From positions 1 through 15,700 of the forward strand of contig JBOGVU010000061.1 in NCBI GenBank assembly GCA_050692915.1: 15,700 nt of DNA, written 5' to 3'. Origin of the DNA: CALAEC01 sp050692915. Its GTDB lineage: Bacteria; Actinomycetota; UBA4738; CALAEC01. Below, piece by piece: positions 14,629 to 15,700 of this stretch (its first letter is position 1; every line of letters begins with the position of its first letter). Both the position numbers and the translations under genes were made by a program. The notes beneath the pieces were generated by a model. It worked only from the letters and a program-made list of their open reading frames with translations, did not search any database and was not told the origin of the DNA.

Positions 14629-15666
14629 ATGCGGAAGGCGATGGTGGCGGCGGGGACCGCGTTCCTGGTGGGGGTGGCGGGCCCCGCGTGGGCCTGCGGA
14701 GGGCTGATCGCCCCGAACGGGGCGGTGGGCCTGGTGAAGACGGCCACGCTGGCCGCGTACGCGGACGGCGTGGAGCACTACGTGACCCAGTTCGAGTTCG
14801 CGGGGGCGGAGGGGGAGTTCGGCTCGATCGTCCCCCTCCCCGGCGTGCCGGACCGGGTGGTCAAGGGTGGCGAGTGGACGCTGGAGCGGCTGGCCATCGA
14901 GGTCCAGCCGGTGGTGGAGCTCCAGGCGGCGGATGCGGCTGCGGCCCCGGTGGCGCGGGGCGTCGAGGTCCTCGAGGAGAAGCGGATCGGGGCACTCGAC
15001 ATCACCATCCTCCGGGGCGGCGGTCGGGCCGTGGGCGACTGGGCCGGGGAGAACGGCTTCGACCTGACCCCGGACGCCCCGGAGGTGCTCGAGTTCTACG
15101 CCCGCCGGAGCCCGGTGTTCATGGCGGCGAAGTTCGACGCCACCGAAGCGGCCCGGCGTGGACTGGAGCGTGGCGAGGGCACCTCCATCCACCTGGCCAT
15201 CCCCACCGACGACCCCTGGGTGCCGCTGCGGATCCTGGGGCTGGGGCAGTCGGGCGACGCGCTGGTCGAGGCCGACGTGTTCCTGCTCACCGAGCGGCAG
15301 CCCGAGATCCTGCCGGGCCCGGTGGGGTCCGGGGCCGGCTGGGAGCGGGACGGGCTGACGCTGGTCCGGGACGAGCCGGCCTCGCCGTTCCTCCTGTCCG
15401 ACCTGGCCGGCGACCGGGGGATGGGCTGGCTCCCCACGGACGGGATGTGGCTCAGCTACCTCCAGGTCAGCGAGGAAGCCGACGAGCTCCGCTACGACCT
15501 GGCCATCGACGCCAGCGGCGGACAGCCGTCGGTCGTGGACGCCGGCCTCCTGGGCGTGCCCCCGGATGTCGGGACCTCGCCGCTGTGGGTCGCCGTGGCC
15601 GTCCTCGGCGGGCTCGGGCTGGTGGTCGCGGCCGCGGCCCGACGTCAGGCCCGGGCCACGGCGTGA
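14629..15666 (+). CDS. DUF2330-family exported protein with C-terminal membrane anchor
   Basis: This 345-residue protein has a signal peptide ending at WA/C (C23). The CGGLIAPNG motif at 23-31 is characteristic of DUF2330 proteins, as are the FGSIVPLPGVPDRVVKGG stretch and the IPTDDPWVPLRILGLG segment. The bulk should lie outside the membrane, with a C-terminal segment (about 319-336) and a short basic tail (RRQARATA) as the anchor. The family has no established function. C23 is probably the new N-terminus after signal peptidase I; the preceding PAWA is a poor lipobox because of Trp at -2. It follows the GT-A gene by 57 bases on the same strand and may be co-transcribed with it. A possible next gene overlaps its stop codon. 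Confidence 0.86.
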   Translation: MRKAMVAAGTAFLVGVAGPAWACGGLIAPNGAVGLVKTATLAAYADGVEHYVTQFEFAGAEGEFGSIVPLPGVPDRVVKGGEWTLERLAIEVQPVVELQAADAAAAPVARGVEVLEEKRIGALDITILRGGGRAVGDWAGENGFDLTPDAPEVLEFYARRSPVFMAAKFDATEAARRGLERGEGTSIHLAIPTDDPWVPLRILGLGQSGDALVEADVFLLTERQPEILPGPVGSGAGWERDGLTLVRDEPASPFLLSDLAGDRGMGWLPTDGMWLSYLQVSEEADELRYDLAIDASGGQPSVVDAGLLGVPPDVGTSPLWVAVAVLGGLGLVVAAAARRQARATA

Positions 15667-15700
15667 CCTCCGGGCGGGTCCTCGGCGGGCTCCTGGCGGC
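15663..15700 (+). CDS. Possible start of a downstream coupled gene (5' fragment only)
   Basis: A GTG at 15663 overlaps the DUF2330 stop as GTGA and opens a frame that runs to the window edge with TSGRVLGGLLAA, which resembles the beginning of a signal or membrane segment. Only 12 codons are visible, so nothing more can be said. The overlap would be typical of translational coupling. Confidence 0.35.
   Translation, partial: MTSGRVLGGLLA

Noticed and set aside
14683..14697. Lipoprotein signal (lipobox) in the DUF2330 protein.
   Set aside because: The cysteine after AWA is in the right place, but Trp at -2 and Ala at -3 do not fit a lipobox; a signal peptidase I site is more likely.
1..15700. 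Mobile element, prophage, toxin-antitoxin or CRISPR-type defence locus.
   Set aside because: No transposase, integrase, phage, nuclease or short toxin-like gene, no inverted-repeat ends, and no regular array of repeats is visible.

Overview
The window is uniformly G+C-rich and densely packed, and it uses GTG and TTG starts freely. A WhiB-family Fe-S regulator (2920-3210, minus) places it in an actinobacterium. The gene set also fits that phylum: a bifunctional penicillin-binding protein with a PASTA domain, a YqeY-like protein, and an actinobacterial-type metallophosphoesterase. No class or genus can be named from the sequence alone. I see no tRNA, rRNA, CRISPR array, insertion sequence or phage gene, and base composition does not change visibly, so this looks like chromosomal backbone with some lineage-specific secreted proteins.

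Layout. (1) 1-3210, minus strand: WhiB regulator, RidA-like protein one base downstream, then a secreted M4 (thermolysin-like) metalloprotease whose 3' end lies outside the window. (2) 3367-6486, plus strand: an HTH regulator of the ArsR/SufR type with C-terminal cysteines, divergent from whiB, then a large secreted purple-acid-phosphatase-like protein carrying three tandem beta-sandwich repeats. (3) 6496-8578, minus strand: a two-gene operon of a long NfeD-type membrane serine protease and a stomatin-like (SPFH/slipin) protein. (4) 8614-12203: a class A penicillin-binding protein (plus), a YqeY-like protein (minus) and a membrane-anchored metallophosphoesterase (plus). (5) 12187-14571: a divergent pair of glycosyltransferases, a GT4-type on minus and a GT-A (GT2/GT78/GT81-like) enzyme on plus. 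(6) 14629-15666: an exported DUF2330 protein with a C-terminal membrane anchor, probably followed by a coupled gene that starts at 15663.

How the genes fit together. RidA, WhiB, penicillin-binding protein, YqeY and metallophosphoesterase recall the Mycobacterium tuberculosis neighbourhood around whiB4-ponA2 (Rv3678c-Rv3688c, from memory). Here about 5.2 kb of other genes (HTH regulator, phosphatase-like protein, NfeD/stomatin pair) lie between the WhiB and PBP genes. The theme is cell envelope and exported hydrolases: peptidoglycan synthesis, membrane quality control, glycosyl transfer, a secreted protease and a secreted phosphatase. Two cysteine-containing regulators sit back to back.

Nothing here is a convincing new multi-gene system. 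The best leads are the altered metal-ligand motif (SHDQ instead of GHxH) in the repeat-bearing phosphatase, and the back-to-back WhiB and cysteine-containing HTH regulators. Several gene junctions are also extremely tight, including two convergent stop codons sharing one CTAG.
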